Shown here piece after piece: positions 1 to 9,276 of a stretch of DNA of 64,000 nucleotides. The DNA is taken from NCBI RefSeq assembly GCF_000730425.1, contig NZ_CP008896.1, positions 5,704,001-5,768,000 on the forward strand. Reading direction: 5' to 3'. Source of the stretch: Pseudomonas fluorescens. GTDB lineage: Bacteria > Pseudomonadota > Gammaproteobacteria > Pseudomonadales > Pseudomonadaceae. The notes below the pieces were generated by a model that saw only the letters and a list, made by a program, of their open reading frames with translations, searched no databases and was not told the origin of the DNA. Positions within the stretch are counted from its first letter, which is position 1; each line of letters begins with the position of its first letter. A program made the position numbers and the translations under genes.

Positions 1-546
1 GAACTCCCAGACGTCGGCGTAGGTGACGGGCTGCTGGATCTGGCTTTTGGTCCTTTCGATCAGCTTCACCAGCTGCGGGGCGGTGATTTCCTTGCGCAGC
101 AGCGCTTCGTTGCCGACGATCACCGATGTGACCACGTCGGGGTTGGCATTGGCCGAGGCAATCAGCAGGTCGACTTCCTTGGCATTGTCCACTGGGTTGC
201 TGTTGATCCAGGCACCGATCATCAACTTCAGGCCATGCTTGCGCGCCAGGTCGGGCAGGGCTTCGAGGCCGGTCATGGAGTAGGTGCGGATGCACTCAAA
301 GCGTGTGGCCAGCAGTGCCAGGTCGGCGTCCATGCGCTCGGGGCGCAGCTTGAACGGCTGGTCGAACGGCGATTGGTCCTTGTCGAATGGTGTGTAGGAC
401 GCGCATTGCAGCTTGTGACTGGCGCTGGCCACATCCGGCAGCACCACTGGCTGGCCAAGGCCGTACCAGTAGCCGCCGAGCGCAAAAAGGCCGAGCAGCA
501 AGGCAAATACATAAGGCAGGAAGGGGAAGCGGGCAGTCGCGGTCAT
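1..546 (-). CDS. GH17-family glucan enzyme, N-terminal part (cut by window edge)
   Basis: The gene reads leftward from an ATG at 546 and runs off the window after 182 codons with no stop. Residues 7-25 form one hydrophobic segment, so the protein is probably membrane-anchored or exported. The motif VIVGNEALLR resembles the acid/base glutamate region of glycoside hydrolase family 17 (VxxGNE), and the preceding text (YTPFDK, IRTYSMTGLEALPDLARKHG) fits the early beta strands of that barrel. Relatives in Pseudomonas are often labelled beta-1,3- or beta-1,6-glucan synthase/transferase and act on cyclic or periplasmic glucans. The exact reaction cannot be fixed from this fragment. Confidence 0.75.
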   Translation of the reverse strand, partial: MTATARFPFLPYVFALLLGLFALGGYWYGLGQPVVLPDVASASHKLQCASYTPFDKDQSPFDQPFKLRPERMDADLALLATRFECIRTYSMTGLEALPDLARKHGLKLMIGAWINSNPVDNAKEVDLLIASANANPDVVTSVIVGNEALLRKEITAPQLVKLIERTKSQIQQPVTYADVWEF

Positions 547-819
547 GGTCGGGCCGTGTAGGAGCAAAGGCGCGCATCTTACCTGCATTTGCCGGTTTTC
601 AGTGGGGCCGCATAATTTTGACATGCAAAGTTCGGGCGGATTTTTGACGGTGTTTCGTACGGTTCGTCCTGCTGGCAACTTGATGTCGTTTCTTGCTTAT
701 CCGAGGTCGCAGTCAGAGCAGGTCGCCGGGGGCGGCGGGTTGATGATCAAGCGGCACCAGAGAACAACAGGTTGACGTCGCTCGGCATCCGCCGGGCGCA
801 GCACTTTCGGGGATGCACT

Positions 820-1671
820 ATGAAGATGCGACGACTCTTGGGCGCAGCTGCCACCTTGGTAGTTGCGATGGGTTCCACACTGGCCAGCGCCGACAGCAAC
901 ACCCTGAGCATCGGCTATGTGGACGGCTGGTCGGACAGTGTCGCCACCACCCATGTGGCCGCTGAAGTGATCAGGCAAAAGCTCGGTTATGACGTGAAAC
1001 TGCAGGCGGTTGCCACCGGGATCATGTGGCAGGGCGTGGCCACCGGCAAACTCGATGCGATGCTTTCGGCCTGGCTGCCGGTGACCCACGGTGAGTACTG
1101 GACCAAGAACAAAGACAAGGTGGTCGACTACGGCCCCAACTTCAAGGATGCGAAGATCGGTTTGATCGTACCGGAGTACGTCAAGGCCAAGTCTATTGAG
1201 GACTTGAAGACCGACACCACCTTCAAGAACAAGATCGTTGGCATCGATGCCGGTTCCGGCGTGATGCTCAAGACTGACGAAGCCATCAAGCAATACGGCC
1301 TGGATTACAAGCTGCAAGCCAGTTCCGGGGCGGCGATGATCGCCGAACTGACCCGTGCCGAAGACAAGCAAGACTCCATCGCAGTGACCGGCTGGGTGCC
1401 ACACTGGATGTTCGCCAAGTGGAAGCTGCGCTTCCTTGACGATCCCAAAGGCATTTATGGCGCTGCCGAGACGGTTAACAGCATCGGCAGCAAGGGCCTG
1501 GAAAAGAAGGCCCCGGAAGTCGCGGCGTTCCTGAAGAAGTTCCAGTGGGCCTCCAAGGATGAAATCGGCGAAGTGATGCTGGCCATCCAGGAAGGTGCCA
1601 AGCCTGATGTGGCGGCCAAGGATTGGGTAGCCAAGCATCCTGAGCGCGTGGCCGAGTGGACTGCTCAGTAA
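820..1671 (+). CDS. glycine betaine/choline-type ABC transporter substrate-binding protein
   Basis: This 283-residue protein starts with a Sec signal peptide (MKMRRLLGAAATLVVAMG to about residue 23, cut after ASA). The mature part (LSIGYVDGWSDSVATTHVAAEV, GIMWQGVATGKLDAMLSAWLP, VTGWVPHWMFAKWKLRFLDD) matches the OpuAC family, whose tryptophans cage quaternary amines. I chose the ATG at 820 because an in-frame upstream extension would place charged sequence before the signal peptide; ATG 826 is also possible. No permease or ATPase gene is beside it, so it resembles the orphan binding proteins of pseudomonads (CaiX/BetX type) that share a core transporter encoded elsewhere. The ligand (carnitine, betaine or choline) is not resolved. 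Confidence 0.87.
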   Translation: MKMRRLLGAAATLVVAMGSTLASADSNTLSIGYVDGWSDSVATTHVAAEVIRQKLGYDVKLQAVATGIMWQGVATGKLDAMLSAWLPVTHGEYWTKNKDKVVDYGPNFKDAKIGLIVPEYVKAKSIEDLKTDTTFKNKIVGIDAGSGVMLKTDEAIKQYGLDYKLQASSGAAMIAELTRAEDKQDSIAVTGWVPHWMFAKWKLRFLDDPKGIYGAAETVNSIGSKGLEKKAPEVAAFLKKFQWASKDEIGEVMLAIQEGAKPDVAAKDWVAKHPERVAEWTAQ

Positions 1672-1702
1672 ACAGAACCCCCTCTAAATAAGGTGTTTCA
1701 GG

Positions 1703-1740
1703 GCCGTCCGGCATTCATGCCGGGCGGCTTTTGCGCTTTT
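1703..1740 (+). terminator. Rho-independent terminator after the betaine-binding protein gene
   Basis: A GC-rich stem (1703-1714 with 1717-1728, one non-Watson-Crick pair) is followed by a broken T-run ending at 1740. It lies 31 bp past the stop codon. Confidence 0.75.
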
Positions 1741-1806
1741 GTAGGAGTCCGGCTTGCCGGCGATAGCGATCTCAAGAACGCCATCGCCGGCAAGCCGGGC
1801 TCCTAC
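1741..1806. repeat. REP-type inverted pair (REPIN-like)
   Basis: Two inverted copies of a GTAGGAG-(C)CGGCTTGCCGGCGAT core face each other with about 16 bp between them. The core recurs at several other intergenic sites in this window. Confidence 0.85.
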
Positions 1807-1885
1807 AGGGCGCAAGCCGTGATGTGGTTCTAAGACTAAGGTCGTCTGGAACCTCTCCCGTAGCCGCATACAGTGGATATGTACC

Positions 1886-1921
1886 AATAATAAAAAAGCT
1901 GTGCTGCGAGGATAAAAACAA
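1886..1921 (+). promoter_or_regulatory. candidate Hfq/Crc A-rich (AANAANAA) sites before the DUF485/actP genes
   Basis: AATAATAA at 1886-1893 and AAAAACAA at 1914-1921 both fit the AANAANAA catabolite-repression motif, and the second overlaps the A of the start codon. The ribosome site GCGAGG lies between them. In Pseudomonas such sites let Hfq with Crc block translation when preferred carbon sources are present, which would suit an acetate uptake operon. The match is by eye only. Confidence 0.4.
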
Positions 1922-2232
1922 TGAACGACAGCATTTACCTCTCGATTCAAAACAGCCCGCGCTTCAAGGAGCTGGTAAGAAAAAGGGAAAGGTTCGCCTG
2001 GATTCTCTCGGCGATCATGCTTGGGCTGTACTCCGGATTCATCCTGTTGATTGCCTATGGACCCCAGGTCCTGGGGGCCAAGATCAGTCCTGAATCGTCC
2101 ATCACCTGGGGCATCCCGCTTGGGATCGGCCTGATTGTCTCGGCCTTTGTGCTCACAGGCATCTACGTGCGACGCGCCAACGGCGAATTCGACGACCTGA
2201 ACAATGCGATTCTCAAGGAGGCTGCGCAATGA
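1921..2232 (+). CDS. DUF485 inner-membrane protein (YjcH-like), acetate symporter partner
   Basis: This 103-residue protein has two predicted membrane segments (about 26-48 and 61-83), with the [11 protein letters not shown] start and [10 protein letters not shown] end seen in the DUF485 family. Its last codons overlap the next gene by four bases (ATGA), so the two are translationally coupled. In enterobacteria and pseudomonads DUF485 genes almost always precede the cation/acetate symporter. The protein is thought to accompany that transporter, but its role is not established. Confidence 0.9.
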   Translation: MNDSIYLSIQNSPRFKELVRKRERFAWILSAIMLGLYSGFILLIAYGPQVLGAKISPESSITWGIPLGIGLIVSAFVLTGIYVRRANGEFDDLNNAILKEAAQ

Positions 2233-3887
2233 TCCGTCGTCTATTGGCTGTATTCGGCGCTTCGCTTTTTGCTCCTGCCGTTTGGGCGGCGGACGCATTG
2301 ACCGGTGAAGTGCACAAGCAACCGTTGAACGTCGCAGCTATCGTGATGTTTGTAGCGTTTGTCGGCGCTACGTTGTGCATTACCTACTGGGCATCCAAAC
2401 GTAACAACTCGGCGGCCGACTATTATGCGGCTGGCGGCAAGATCACAGGCTTCCAGAACGGCCTGGCGATTGCGGGTGACTACATGTCGGCGGCGTCCTT
2501 CCTGGGGATTTCCGCTCTGGTGTTCACCTCTGGCTACGATGGCCTGATCTACTCGATCGGCTTCCTGGTGGGCTGGCCGATCATTCTGTTCCTGATCGCC
2601 GAGCGCTTGCGCAACCTGGGTAAATACACATTTGCCGACGTGGCGTCCTATCGCCTGGGGCAAACCCAGATCCGCAGCCTGTCGGCCTGCGGTTCGCTGG
2701 TGGTGGTGGCGTTCTACCTGATCGCGCAGATGGTCGGCGCGGGCAAGCTGATCCAGTTGCTGTTCGGCCTTGATTACCATGTAGCGGTGATCCTGGTGGG
2801 TATCCTGATGTGCCTCTATGTGTTGTTCGGCGGCATGCTGGCCACCACCTGGGTGCAGATCATCAAGGCAGTGCTGCTGCTGTCCGGTGCCTCGTTCATG
2901 GCGCTGATGGTGATGAAACACGTCAACTTCGACTTCAACATGCTGTTCTCCGAGGCGATCAAGGTTCACCCTAAAGGTGAGGCGATCATGAGCCCGGGTG
3001 GTCTGGTCAAGGATCCGATCTCGGCGTTCTCCCTCGGCCTGGCCCTGATGTTCGGTACCGCTGGCCTGCCACACATCCTGATGCGCTTCTTCACCGTGAG
3101 TGACGCTAAAGAAGCCCGCAAGAGCGTGCTGTATGCCACTGGCTTTATCGGCTACTTCTATATCCTGACCTTTATCATCGGCTTCGGCGCGATTCTGCTG
3201 GTCAGCACCAACCCGGCGTTCAAGGATGCAGCGGGCGCTCTGTTGGGCGGCAACAACATGGCGGCGGTGCACCTGGCCAATGCGGTGGGTGGCAGTATTT
3301 TCCTGGGTTTCATTTCGGCCGTGGCCTTCGCCACCATCCTCGCGGTGGTTGCCGGCTTGACCCTGGCTGGCGCTTCGGCGGTATCCCATGACCTGTATGC
3401 CAGCGTGATCAAGAAAGGCAAGGCCAACGAGAAGGATGAGATTCGCGTGTCGAAGATCACCACCATCGCCCTGGCAGTGCTGGCGATTGGCTTGGGTATC
3501 CTGTTCGAAAGCCAGAACATTGCGTTCATGGTCGGCCTGGCGTTCTCCATTGCGGCGAGCTGTAACTTCCCGGTGCTGCTGCTTTCCATGTACTGGAAAA
3601 ACCTCACCACCCGTGGCGCGATGATTGGCGGCTGGCTGGGCCTGGTCAGTGCGGTTGGCCTGATGATCCTCGGCCCGACCATCTGGGTCTCGATCCTGCA
3701 CCATGAAAAAGCGATCTTCCCTTATGAGTATCCAGCGCTGTTCTCGATGATCATTGCGTTCGTCGGTATCTGGTTCTTCTCCATCACCGACAAATCGGCG
3801 GCGGCGGTGAAAGAGCGTGCGCTGTACTTCCCGCAGTTTGTGCGTTCGCAAACTGGCCTGGGGGCGAGTGGGGCGGTTAATCACTAA
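2229..3887 (+). CDS. actP: cation/acetate symporter (sodium:solute symporter family)
   Basis: The 552-residue protein is hydrophobic throughout, with an N-terminal signal-like segment ([18 protein letters not shown]) and about 13 membrane spans. Family signatures include [33 protein letters not shown] and [13 protein letters not shown]. Length and sequence fit ActP, which imports acetate and short monocarboxylates driven by sodium or protons. It is encoded directly after and overlapping the DUF485 gene and is followed by a terminator, so the two genes form one unit. The source of regulation is not visible beyond the A-rich leader sites; in Pseudomonas this operon is usually under the CrbSR system. 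Confidence 0.93.
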   Translation: MIRRLLAVFGASLFAPAVWAADALTGEVHKQPLNVAAIVMFVAFVGATLCITYWASKRNNSAADYYAAGGKITGFQNGLAIAGDYMSAASFLGISALVFTSGYDGLIYSIGFLVGWPIILFLIAERLRNLGKYTFADVASYRLGQTQIRSLSACGSLVVVAFYLIAQMVGAGKLIQLLFGLDYHVAVILVGILMCLYVLFGGMLATTWVQIIKAVLLLSGASFMALMVMKHVNFDFNMLFSEAIKVHPKGEAIMSPGGLVKDPISAFSLGLALMFGTAGLPHILMRFFTVSDAKEARKSVLYATGFIGYFYILTFIIGFGAILLVSTNPAFKDAAGALLGGNNMAAVHLANAVGGSIFLGFISAVAFATILAVVAGLTLAGASAVSHDLYASVIKKGKANEKDEIRVSKITTIALAVLAIGLGILFESQNIAFMVGLAFSIAASCNFPVLLLSMYWKNLTTRGAMIGGWLGLVSAVGLMILGPTIWVSILHHEKAIFPYEYPALFSMIIAFVGIWFFSITDKSAAAVKERALYFPQFVRSQTGLGASGAVNH

Positions 3888-3907
3888 GCTTGTTGCTCAA
3901 TAAGAAA

Positions 3908-3938
3908 TGCCCCGGTCCAAAGGCCGGGGTATTTTTTT
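3908..3938 (+). terminator. Rho-independent terminator after actP
   Basis: A CCCCGG/CCGGGG stem (3910-3915 and 3924-3929) is followed by a run of seven T. Confidence 0.88.
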
Positions 3939-3967
3939 GCCTGGAGTTCTGTGTTCCCTGGGCTATT

Positions 3968-4055
3968 GCTTTCGCGAGCAAGCCCGCTCCCACAGCTGAC
4001 CGCATTTCAAAGGATGTACACGATCAACTGTGGGAGCGGGCTTGCTCGCGAAAGC
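3968..4055. repeat. REP-type inverted pair (GCTTTCGCGAGCAAGCCC class)
   Basis: Two inverted copies of GTGGGAGCGGGCTTGCTCGCGAAAGC flank about 36 bp. The same class occurs at 38251-38338. Confidence 0.88.
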
Positions 4056-4071
4056 GTTATGTCAGACAGCA

Positions 4072-4105
4072 CAAACAAAAACGGCCTCCACTAAGGGAGG
4101 CCGTT
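4072..4105 (-). terminator. Rho-independent terminator for gltA
   Basis: A nine-base perfect stem (4081-4089 with 4096-4104) is followed, reading leftward, by TTTTGTTT. It lies 27 bp past the gltA stop. Confidence 0.88.
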
Positions 4106-4131
4106 CTCAATGCAACTAAGCAGTTGAATGC

Positions 4132-5421
4132 TTACTTGCGGTCTTCCAGCTTGGTAATGTCACGCGACTCGTAGCCGGTGTACAGCTGGCGCGGGCGGCC
4201 AATCTTGTACGGGCTGGAGAGCATTTCTTTCCAGTGGGAGATCCAGCCCACGGTCCGCGCCAGGGCGAAGATCACGGTGAACATGCTGGTTGGGATACCG
4301 ATCGCCTTGAGGATGATCCCCGAGTAGAAGTCGACGTTCGGGTACAGCGAGCGCTCGATGAAGTATGGGTCGGTCAGCGCGATCTCTTCCAGGCGCATAG
4401 CCAGTTCAAGTTGCGGATCGTTGTTGATGCCCAGTTCCTTCAACACTTCGTCGCAGGTCTGCTTCATGACGGTGGCGCGCGGGTCACGGTTCTTGTAGAC
4501 CCGGTGGCCGAAGCCCATCAGCTTGAACGGATCGTTCTTGTCCTTGGCCTTGGCGATGAACTTGTCGATGTTGGACACATCGCCGATTTCATCGAGCATG
4601 GTCAATACGGCTTCGTTCGCACCGCCGTGGGCAGGGCCCCAGAGTGCGGCGATACCGGCGGCGATACAGGCGAATGGATTGGCCCCCGAGGAGCCCGCCA
4701 GGCGCACGGTGGATGTCGAGGCGTTCTGTTCGTGGTCGGCATGGAGGATGAAGATCCGATCCATGGCCTTGGCCAGCACCGGGCTGATCGGTTTGATCTC
4801 GCACGGGGTGTTGAACATCATGTGCAGGAAGTTTTCCGCGTACGTCAGGTCGTTGCGCGGGTACATCATGGGCTGGCCCATGGAGTACTTGTAAACCATC
4901 GCCGCCAGGGTTGGCATCTTGGCAACCAGGCGGATCGCGGAGATTTCGCGATGCTGCGGGTTATTGATGTCCAGGGAGTCGTGATAGAAGGCCGACAGGG
5001 CGCCGACTACACCGCACATGACGGCCATCGGGTGGGCATCGCGACGGAAGCCGTTGAAAAAGGTCTTCAACTGCTCGTGAACCATGGTGTGGTTCTTCAC
5101 GGTGCTGACAAACTGGGCCTTTTGCGCAGGTGTTGGCAATTCGCCGTTCAGCAGCAGGTAGCAGGTTTCCAGATAGTCCGATTTCTCGGCCAGTTGTTCG
5201 ATCGGGTAGCCGCGATGTAGCAGAATGCCATTATCGCCATCGATATAGGTAATCTTCGACTCGCAAGAGGCGGTCGACATGAAGCCAGGGTCGAAAGTGA
5301 AACGGCCCGTGGCCGTCAGGCCCCGTACGTCGATAACATCGGGACCAACGGTGCCGGTTAAAATGGGCAGCTCGACGGGGGCTGCGCCCTCGATGATCAA
5401 CTGCGCTTTTTTGTCAGCCAT
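4132..5421 (-). CDS. gltA: citrate synthase (type II, hexameric class)
   Basis: This 429-residue protein condenses acetyl-CoA and oxaloacetate to citrate, the entry step of the TCA cycle. Visible signatures are the catalytic histidine motif [11 protein letters not shown], the [10 protein letters not shown] segment and [15 protein letters not shown]. Length and the N-terminal beta domain (about residues 1-60) are those of the NADH-sensitive Gram-negative type. An AGGAGG ribosome site precedes the ATG. It faces away from sdhC across a 364-bp shared promoter region, an arrangement conserved in pseudomonads. Confidence 0.97.
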   Translation of the reverse strand: MADKKAQLIIEGAAPVELPILTGTVGPDVIDVRGLTATGRFTFDPGFMSTASCESKITYIDGDNGILLHRGYPIEQLAEKSDYLETCYLLLNGELPTPAQKAQFVSTVKNHTMVHEQLKTFFNGFRRDAHPMAVMCGVVGALSAFYHDSLDINNPQHREISAIRLVAKMPTLAAMVYKYSMGQPMMYPRNDLTYAENFLHMMFNTPCEIKPISPVLAKAMDRIFILHADHEQNASTSTVRLAGSSGANPFACIAAGIAALWGPAHGGANEAVLTMLDEIGDVSNIDKFIAKAKDKNDPFKLMGFGHRVYKNRDPRATVMKQTCDEVLKELGINNDPQLELAMRLEEIALTDPYFIERSLYPNVDFYSGIILKAIGIPTSMFTVIFALARTVGWISHWKEMLSSPYKIGRPRQLYTGYESRDITKLEDRK

Positions 5422-5479
5422 GTGGCCTCCTATTTATGCTTCAAATCATCAGACAGACCCCCCACGCAGGGCCCGCACC

Positions 5480-5507
5480 ACTATATTGATATAAATCCAG
5501 ATGTCAA
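5480..5507 (-). promoter_or_regulatory. sigma-70-type promoter for gltA
   Basis: Reading leftward, TTGACA (5507-5502), a 16-base spacer and TATAGT (5485-5480) make a near-consensus promoter, giving a leader of about 50 bases before gltA. Confidence 0.7.
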
Positions 5508-5621
5508 TTTGCCTAAAGTCTTGCCCCAGAAGGCTTTAACCGTACTTTTTCCTCGAAATTACCTGCCGTTTACGCCTTTTATCCCGTCAGCGCAATCAGC
5601 TATTAGGGTGAGGAGCGCGCG

Positions 5622-5650
5622 TTGTCATTAGTAGCCTAACTGTCTATACT
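5622..5650 (+). promoter_or_regulatory. sigma-70-type promoter for the sdh-suc genes
   Basis: TTGTCA (5622-5627), exactly 17 bases, then TATACT (5645-5650). The predicted start near 5657 leaves a leader of about 130 bases before sdhC. The 114 bp between this and the gltA promoter hold nothing else I recognise. An A-run just before the sdhC start (5776-5782) might be an Hfq contact, which is speculative. Confidence 0.7.
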
Positions 5651-5785
5651 CGGCCACCGACCGCCAAGGGCTTTTGGGCTTGCTTTCATTGGGGGTCGCA
5701 CTCCCTGGGTGGTGCTTACCTGACCAGTGCACTCCCCAACAACTTTGCCCTGATTGTTAGGGGCTCTTCAGTGTGAAAAAAAGCC

Positions 5786-6160
5786 GTGAATAGCCAACGA
5801 CCTGTAAACCTAGACCTAAGGACCATCAAACTCCCCATCACCGGCGTTACGTCGTTCCTGCACCGTGTTTCCGGCATCATCCTGTTCCTGGGCTTGGGCA
5901 TCATGCTTTATGCATTGAGCAAATCCCTGGGTTCCGAGGAAGGATACGCCGAGGTGAAGGCATGCTTGACCAGCCCGCTGGCCAAGTTCGTAGCATGGGG
6001 CCTCCTGTCCGCTCTGCTGTATCACCTGGTAGCCGGTGTGCGCCACTTGATCATGGACATGGGCATCGGTGAGACGCTGGAAGGCGGCCGCCTGGGCTCG
6101 AAAATCATCATCGCCATTTCCGTGGTGCTGATCGTTCTGGCAGGAGTTTGGATATGGTAA
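5786..6160 (+). CDS. sdhC: succinate dehydrogenase cytochrome b556 subunit
   Basis: This 124-residue membrane subunit of complex II has three membrane spans. It carries the SdhC signature RPVNLDLRTIKLPITG with SFLHRVSG near the N-terminus and a haem-ligand region LYHLVAGVRHLIMD. The start is a GTG because the frame is closed by TGA four codons upstream, and no strong ribosome site is visible. The end overlaps sdhD. With SdhD it anchors SdhAB and binds haem b and ubiquinone. Confidence 0.95.
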   Translation: MNSQRPVNLDLRTIKLPITGVTSFLHRVSGIILFLGLGIMLYALSKSLGSEEGYAEVKACLTSPLAKFVAWGLLSALLYHLVAGVRHLIMDMGIGETLEGGRLGSKIIIAISVVLIVLAGVWIW

Positions 6161-6522
6161 CCAGCGTTACGAACCTTTCGCGTTCGGGCCTCTATGACTG
6201 GATGGCACAGCGTGTGTCTGCGGTCGTTCTCGCGGCTTATTTCATTTTCCTGATCGGGTACCTCGTTGCAAACCCTGGCATTGGCTACGCCCAATGGCAC
6301 GGTCTGTTCTCCCACAACGGGATGCGTATCTTCAGTCTGCTCGCCCTTGTGGCCCTGGGCGCTCACGCCTGGGTCGGCATGTGGACCATCGCGACCGACT
6401 ACCTGACGCCAATGGCGCTGGGCAAGTCCGCGACTGCAGTACGTTTCCTTTTCCAGGCAGTATGCGGCGTCGCGATGTTCGCTTACTTCGTCTGGGGTGT
6501 GCAGATTCTCTGGGGTATCTGA
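6154..6522 (+). CDS. sdhD: succinate dehydrogenase hydrophobic membrane anchor
   Basis: The 122-residue anchor has three membrane spans and the SdhD pattern SGLYDWMAQRVSAVVLA with a conserved LGAHAWVGMWTIATDYL helix. ATG 6154 is chosen over an in-frame TTG at 6148 because CAGGAG at 6141-6146 is spaced seven bases from it. The gene overlaps the end of sdhC by seven bases and sdhA follows three bases after its stop, so the subunits are made together. Confidence 0.95.
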   Translation: MVTSVTNLSRSGLYDWMAQRVSAVVLAAYFIFLIGYLVANPGIGYAQWHGLFSHNGMRIFSLLALVALGAHAWVGMWTIATDYLTPMALGKSATAVRFLFQAVCGVAMFAYFVWGVQILWGI

Positions 6523-6525
6523 TTC

Positions 6526-8298
6526 ATGGCTAACATTCCAACGATTTCTTTTGACGCCATCATTATTGGTGGTGGCGGCGCCGGCATGCGCGCTGCGCTG
6601 CAGCTGGCCCAGGGCGGCCACAAGACGGCGGTGATCACCAAGGTGTTCCCGACCCGTTCCCACACTGTATCGGCCCAGGGTGGCATCACCTGCGCGATCG
6701 CGTCTGCAGATCCGAACGATGACTGGCGCTGGCACATGTACGATACCGTCAAGGGTTCCGACTATATCGGCGACCAGGACGCTATCGAGTACATGTGTCA
6801 GGAAGGCCCGGCTGCGGTGTTCGAGCTGGACCACATGGGTCTGCCGTTCTCCCGTACCGAGCAGGGTCGTATCTACCAGCGTCCATTCGGCGGTCAGTCC
6901 AAGGATTACGGTAAGGGTGGCCAGGCTGCCCGTACCTGCGCGGCATCCGACCGTACTGGTCACGCACTGCTGCACACCCTCTATCAGGGCAACCTGAAAG
7001 CCGGCACCACGTTCCTGAACGAGTACTACGCAGTTGACCTGGTGAAAAACCAGGACGGCGCATTCGTCGGCGTGATCGCTATCTGCATCGAAACCGGTGA
7101 AACCACCTACATCCGCGCCAAGGCTACCGTTCTGGCGACTGGCGGTGCAGGTCGCATCTACGCTTCGACCACCAATGCCCTGATCAACACCGGCGACGGC
7201 GTTGGCATGGCGCTGCGTGCTGGCGTTCCGGTACAAGACATCGAAATGTGGCAGTTCCACCCGACCGGTATCGCCGGCGCCGGTGTACTGGTTACGGAAG
7301 GTTGCCGTGGTGAAGGCGGTTACCTGATCAACAAGCACGGCGAGCGTTTCATGGAGCGTTATGCTCCGAACGCGAAAGACCTTGCTGGTCGTGACGTTGT
7401 TGCCCGTTCGATGGTTAAAGAGATTATCGCCGGTAACGGCTGTGGCCCGAATGGCGACCACGTACTGTTGAAGCTCGATCACTTGGGCGAAGAAGTGCTG
7501 CACAGCCGTCTGCCAGGTATCTGCGAGCTGTCCAAGACTTTCGCACACGTTGACCCGGTGGTTGCTCCGGTGCCAGTGGTTCCAACCTGCCATTACATGA
7601 TGGGCGGCGTGCCGACCAACATCCATGGCCAGGCAATCACCCAGAACGCCGAAGGCGTGGACGAGATCATTCATGGTCTGTTCGCTGTGGGCGAAGTGGC
7701 TTGTGTATCGGTGCACGGTGCCAACCGTCTGGGTGGCAACTCGCTGCTCGACCTGGTGGTATTCGGCCGTGCTGCTGGCCTGCACCTGGAAAAGGCGCTG
7801 ACCGATGGCATCGAATACGATGACGCCACCGACGCCAACATCGAGGCTGCCCTGGCACGCCTGAACGCTCTGAACGAGCGCACTGATGGCGAAGACGTGG
7901 CTACCCTGCGTCGTGAGCTGCAAAGCTGCATGCAGAACTACTTCGGTGTGTTCCGTACCGGCGAATACATGCAGAAGGGTATCGCCCAGCTGGCTGATCT
8001 GCGCAAGCGTATCGCCAACGTCAAGATCAACGATAAGAGCCAGGCGTTCAACACCGCTCGTATCGAAGCCCTTGAGCTGCAGAACCTGCTGGAAGTGGCC
8101 GAAGCGACCGCAATCGCTGCCGAGGTTCGTAAAGAATCCCGTGGTGCCCACGCCCGTGAAGACTTTGAAGATCGCGATGACGAAAACTGGTTGTGCCACA
8201 CCCTGTACTTCCCGGGTGACAAGCGCGTAACCAAGCGTGCCGTGAACTTCTCGCCGAAGACGGTTCCGACGTTTGAACCGAAGATTCGGACTTACTAA
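6526..8298 (+). CDS. sdhA: succinate dehydrogenase flavoprotein subunit
   Basis: The 590-residue catalytic subunit oxidises succinate to fumarate. The FAD fold starts at residue 13 ([14 protein letters not shown]); His46 in [10 protein letters not shown] is the expected covalent FAD attachment site. Substrate-side motifs [21 protein letters not shown] and [18 protein letters not shown] are intact. Length is normal for the family. It sits between sdhD and sdhB with gaps of 3 and 11 bases. Confidence 0.98.
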   Translation: MANIPTISFDAIIIGGGGAGMRAALQLAQGGHKTAVITKVFPTRSHTVSAQGGITCAIASADPNDDWRWHMYDTVKGSDYIGDQDAIEYMCQEGPAAVFELDHMGLPFSRTEQGRIYQRPFGGQSKDYGKGGQAARTCAASDRTGHALLHTLYQGNLKAGTTFLNEYYAVDLVKNQDGAFVGVIAICIETGETTYIRAKATVLATGGAGRIYASTTNALINTGDGVGMALRAGVPVQDIEMWQFHPTGIAGAGVLVTEGCRGEGGYLINKHGERFMERYAPNAKDLAGRDVVARSMVKEIIAGNGCGPNGDHVLLKLDHLGEEVLHSRLPGICELSKTFAHVDPVVAPVPVVPTCHYMMGGVPTNIHGQAITQNAEGVDEIIHGLFAVGEVACVSVHGANRLGGNSLLDLVVFGRAAGLHLEKALTDGIEYDDATDANIEAALARLNALNERTDGEDVATLRRELQSCMQNYFGVFRTGEYMQKGIAQLADLRKRIANVKINDKSQAFNTARIEALELQNLLEVAEATAIAAEVRKESRGAHAREDFEDRDDENWLCHTLYFPGDKRVTKRAVNFSPKTVPTFEPKIRTY

Positions 8299-8309
8299 GG
8301 GTGGCTGCC

Positions 8310-9014
8310 ATGTTGAAAGTCAGTGTTTATCGCTACAACCCTGATCAGGACGCCGCGCCGTTCATGCAGGAATTTACGGTCGATACCGGTGGTAAAGACC
8401 TGATGGTGCTGGATGTGCTGGCCCTGATCAAAGAGCAGGACGAAGGTTTCTCCTATCGTCGCTCTTGCCGTGAAGGTGTATGCGGTTCCGACGGCATGAA
8501 CATCAACGGCAAAAACGGCCTGGCGTGCATCACGCCGCTGTCCGCTGTGGTCAAAGGCAACAAGCTGATCGTTCGTCCACTGCCAGGTTTGCCGGTTATC
8601 CGTGACCTGGTCGTCGATATGAGCATCTTCTACAAGCAATACGAGAAGGTTAAGCCATTCCTGCAGAACGACACGCCGGCCCCGGCCATCGAGCGTCTGC
8701 AGTCCCCGGAAGAACGCGAGAAGCTCGACGGTCTGTACGAGTGCATCCTGTGCGCTTGCTGCTCGACCTCTTGCCCGTCCTTCTGGTGGAATCCGGACAA
8801 GTTCCTGGGTCCAGCTGCATTGCTGCAAGCCTATCGCTTCCTGGCAGACAGCCGTGACACCAAGACGTCCGAGCGTCTGGCTTCACTGGATGACCCGTTC
8901 AGCGTATTCCGCTGCCGCGGGATCATGAACTGCGTCAACGTATGTCCCAAAGGCCTGAACCCGACTAAGGCCATTGGTCACATCCGTAACATGCTGCTGC
9001 AGAGCGGCGTGTAA
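8310..9014 (+). CDS. sdhB: succinate dehydrogenase iron-sulfur subunit
   Basis: The 234-residue subunit passes electrons from FAD to quinone through three clusters. The 2Fe-2S ligands are in RRSCREGVCGSDGM and the following GLAC; the ferredoxin-like half carries CILCACCSTSCP and CRGIMNCVNVCPKG. I chose ATG 8310 over an in-frame GTG at 8301 because AAGGG sits eight bases before it. Confidence 0.97.
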   Translation: MLKVSVYRYNPDQDAAPFMQEFTVDTGGKDLMVLDVLALIKEQDEGFSYRRSCREGVCGSDGMNINGKNGLACITPLSAVVKGNKLIVRPLPGLPVIRDLVVDMSIFYKQYEKVKPFLQNDTPAPAIERLQSPEEREKLDGLYECILCACCSTSCPSFWWNPDKFLGPAALLQAYRFLADSRDTKTSERLASLDDPFSVFRCRGIMNCVNVCPKGLNPTKAIGHIRNMLLQSGV

Positions 9015-9055
9015 CTGACGTTGTAGTAAAAGCAGGACCGTTGTGCCCGTAAATG

Positions 9056-9085
9056 CTACGGCGCAGGCTTCAACCGGCGCCGTAG
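9056..9085 (+). other. stable hairpin between sdhB and sucA
   Basis: Perfect nine-base arms (9056-9064 and 9077-9085) are followed by only TTTTA, so it is more likely a weak attenuator or an mRNA end-stabiliser than a full terminator. A smaller stem (9153-9159 with 9164-9170) lies further on. The rest of the 262-bp gap shows nothing else. Confidence 0.6.
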
Positions 9086-9276
9086 TTTTAACTTGAGCAG
9101 CGACTTACAAAGCCGCAGCTCTTATTTTGAAGAAATGAGACAAGCAGGGGCATTCGGGTTGGTACCCGAACTATCAGCGTGATCCTAAGTGGCTTGTTTT
9201 GGTCGCTGCACTTGGCCTTTTGCAAGCAAACTCGGTGTTTTCGCCGGTGGTGTCCCCAAATCGAGGGTGACCAAGC

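Noticed and set aside
618..646. TTGACA at 618 as a promoter for the binding-protein gene
   Set aside because: No -10 at 15-19 bases; the position where it should be reads TTTTTG.
2241..3884. Long open frame opposite the acetate symporter
   Set aside because: It is the antisense shadow of a GC-rich gene; the His/Gln/Arg-rich text has no domain pattern and no ribosome site.
6022..8199. 725-codon open frame opposite sdhA
   Set aside because: A shadow of sdhA codon bias; the forward frame is a complete, well-conserved enzyme.
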